A DNA stretch of 64,000 bases, taken from contig JALKAY010000004.1 in the NCBI GenBank assembly GCA_023015935.1, positions 496,001 through 560,000 on the forward strand. The letters are read 5' to 3'. Below the pieces are notes generated by a model. It was given only the letters and a program-made list of their open reading frames with translations, was not told the DNA's origin and did not search any database. The translations under genes were made by a program, and so were the position numbers. The stretch's first letter is position 1. Every line of letters begins with the position of its first letter. Shown piece by piece: positions 62,931 through 64,000 of the stretch. This stretch comes from Flavobacteriaceae bacterium F08102 (lineage in GTDB: Bacteria > Bacteroidota > Bacteroidia > Flavobacteriales > Flavobacteriaceae).

Positions 62931-63743
62931 TTATGGCTCAATGGGTAATTCTTGTAGACTTCCCCATTCAGTCCATGACCCATCATATACCGCATGGTTA
63001 TCCAGCCCTACAAGGGTTGCACCCAAAGCTAAAACACAAGCTGTTACACCAGAACCACAAGAAAAAATCACTTTATTTTTATCCTTAAATAAGGAGTTCA
63101 ATTGCGCGGGTGACAACATAAATCCGTCATTCAACAGACGTGTATAAGGTAGATTTTTCGAACTAGGAATATGTCCGCTTCGCAAACCCGGTCTCGGTTC
63201 TTGTACCTGTGCTAAAAAACGTTCAGGAGACCTTGCATCTACAATAGGCAAGCCTTCATCAATGGCTTGTAACACGTCTTTATAGGAAACGAATGCATTT
63301 TGAATTGGATTTACTGAAAAATTACCAAGAGGATACTTCTTATTCTTTGGGATTTCAATTGGGTACCCCTTCTGTTTCCATGCAGGGAGTCCTCCATCTA
63401 ATACCGCAACTTGCTGGTGCCCCATAGCTTTTAACATATACCACGCTCGAGCACTTGAATAAATCCCATACCGATCGTAAACAACGATCATACTTGATGA
63501 ATTAAGCCCTAATGATCGGGCTTTTTGCTCAAAAACTTCAGCCGACACCATGGTATTTGGAAACGGAGCTTTTGGCTCACTGAATTCCTTTTTTATATCA
63601 AAAAATCGTGCATTTTTAATTTGTTCACTATCTCCAACAGCTTCCGTATCTATTACCTTAGGAATCGTAGCATCCAATATGATTAAATTGGGATCAGTAA
63701 AGTTATTATATAACCAATCAATCGACACTATAGGGGTATTCAT
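62931..63743 (-). CDS. thiosulfate/3-mercaptopyruvate sulfurtransferase
   Basis: 270 residues from ATG 63743; the longer frame uses GTG 63779. Two rhodanese domains. Active-site loop FSCGSGVTACVLAL, CGSGVT as in 3-mercaptopyruvate sulfurtransferases (SseA). Transfers sulfane sulfur to a thiol acceptor or cyanide. Mostly plain; no signal peptide. Confidence 0.93.
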   Translation of the reverse strand: MNTPIVSIDWLYNNFTDPNLIILDATIPKVIDTEAVGDSEQIKNARFFDIKKEFSEPKAPFPNTMVSAEVFEQKARSLGLNSSSMIVVYDRYGIYSSARAWYMLKAMGHQQVAVLDGGLPAWKQKGYPIEIPKNKKYPLGNFSVNPIQNAFVSYKDVLQAIDEGLPIVDARSPERFLAQVQEPRPGLRSGHIPSSKNLPYTRLLNDGFMLSPAQLNSLFKDKNKVIFSCGSGVTACVLALGATLVGLDNHAVYDGSWTEWGSLQELPIEP

Positions 63744-63811
63744 CTTCACAATTTTTCTATTTATATGTCTTTCACGCACTTTTTTAAATCAAATTTATGC
63801 CTAAAAACATC

Positions 63812-64000
63812 TCATGGTTCCACGAATTTAGGCTCTAAGAAATCTATAACTTTTTCTTGTAAACGCATTTTATACACCTTATTCATATAATTCCATACAG
63901 CAAATCTATACGATCTTATTACACCTTCATGAACGAGGGTAAGGGAAGGGGCATTCTTAAAGGGTTTGTTAGATTTAAAAGGATACATAAAAAACAAACA
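63812..64000 (-). CDS. C-terminal part of an unknown protein, cut by window edge
   Basis: The minus-strand frame is open from the right edge to TGA at 63812, ending FLEPKFVEP. 62 residues are visible, with VHEGVIRSYRFAVWNYMNKVY. It is not recognised. An ATG at 63997 exists but sits at the edge, so a larger gene is as likely as a small one. Confidence 0.5.
   Translation of the reverse strand, partial: CLFFMYPFKSNKPFKNAPSLTLVHEGVIRSYRFAVWNYMNKVYKMRLQEKVIDFLEPKFVEP

Noticed and set aside
1-64000. CRISPR arrays, insertion sequences, prophage, rRNA
   Set aside because: No direct-repeat arrays, transposase or integrase frames, or rRNA-like sequence were seen.

Overview
The window is a low-GC bacterial chromosome segment, almost certainly from a member of the Flavobacteriaceae (Bacteroidota). 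The evidence is the PorP/SprF protein and a SprB-like adhesin with a type IX (type B) sorting tail, the Bacteroidota promoter form TTG-N19-TAnnTTTG upstream of HU and tRNA-Met, the lack of Shine-Dalgarno sequences, and typical flavobacterial versions of RecQ, PssA and ParE/ParC. No insertion sequence, phage gene, rRNA or CRISPR array was seen.

Layout. 0-5 kb holds housekeeping genes: the end of one recQ, fmt, HU, yqgE, a class IV aminotransferase, a START-like protein and tRNA-Met. 5.2-6.2 kb is nearly gene-free. 6.2-30 kb is a stress and signalling island: nhaA, five double-domain universal stress proteins (USPs), a P-type cation ATPase, a beta-CASP nuclease, an ATP-cone/Mrr-like nuclease, an eRF1-like small protein, a histidine kinase and its Crp-fused response regulator, DUF302, thioredoxin, a CoA-transferase, MscS, DUF2892, an MlaEFD-type lipid transporter and a peroxiredoxin. 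30-38 kb holds RNA methyltransferase, ZIP transporter, a second RecQ, KpsF, TatC and LptB. 38-43 kb is a gliding/type IX secretion operon. 43-54 kb holds pssA, parE-parC-mscS, rdgB, peptidases, a cold-shock protein and rlmH. 54-64 kb holds nadC, pcm, an oxidoreductase, 3-hydroxyacyl-CoA dehydrogenase, a MacAB-like export operon, a DCC protein and a sulfurtransferase.

Main discovery. Between 7.7 and 29.1 kb there are nine copies of one promoter module, each exactly 43 bp long: an FNR/CRP-type palindrome TGA(T/C)-N4-(A/G)TCA, 23 bases, then a TAnnTTT(G/A) -7 box. The palindrome centre falls at -41.5, as in class II FNR/CRP activation. I saw none in the other intergenic regions. The modules stand before the USP genes, the nuclease operon, the DUF302-thioredoxin operon, the CoA-transferase, DUF2892, the MlaEFD operon and the peroxiredoxin. 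In the middle lies the likely controller, a kinase-regulator pair (20269-22149 and 19217-20272). The kinase has a PAS domain with the histidine and arginine spacing of FixL heme sensors, a canonical LOV flavin domain (NCRFLQ) and a third PAS domain. The regulator joins a receiver to a Crp/Fnr DNA-binding module that keeps the Glu and Arg reading the TGA core. I infer a light- and possibly oxygen-responsive two-component system controlling a local stress regulon. Sites and domains are visible in the sequence; the link between them is inference.
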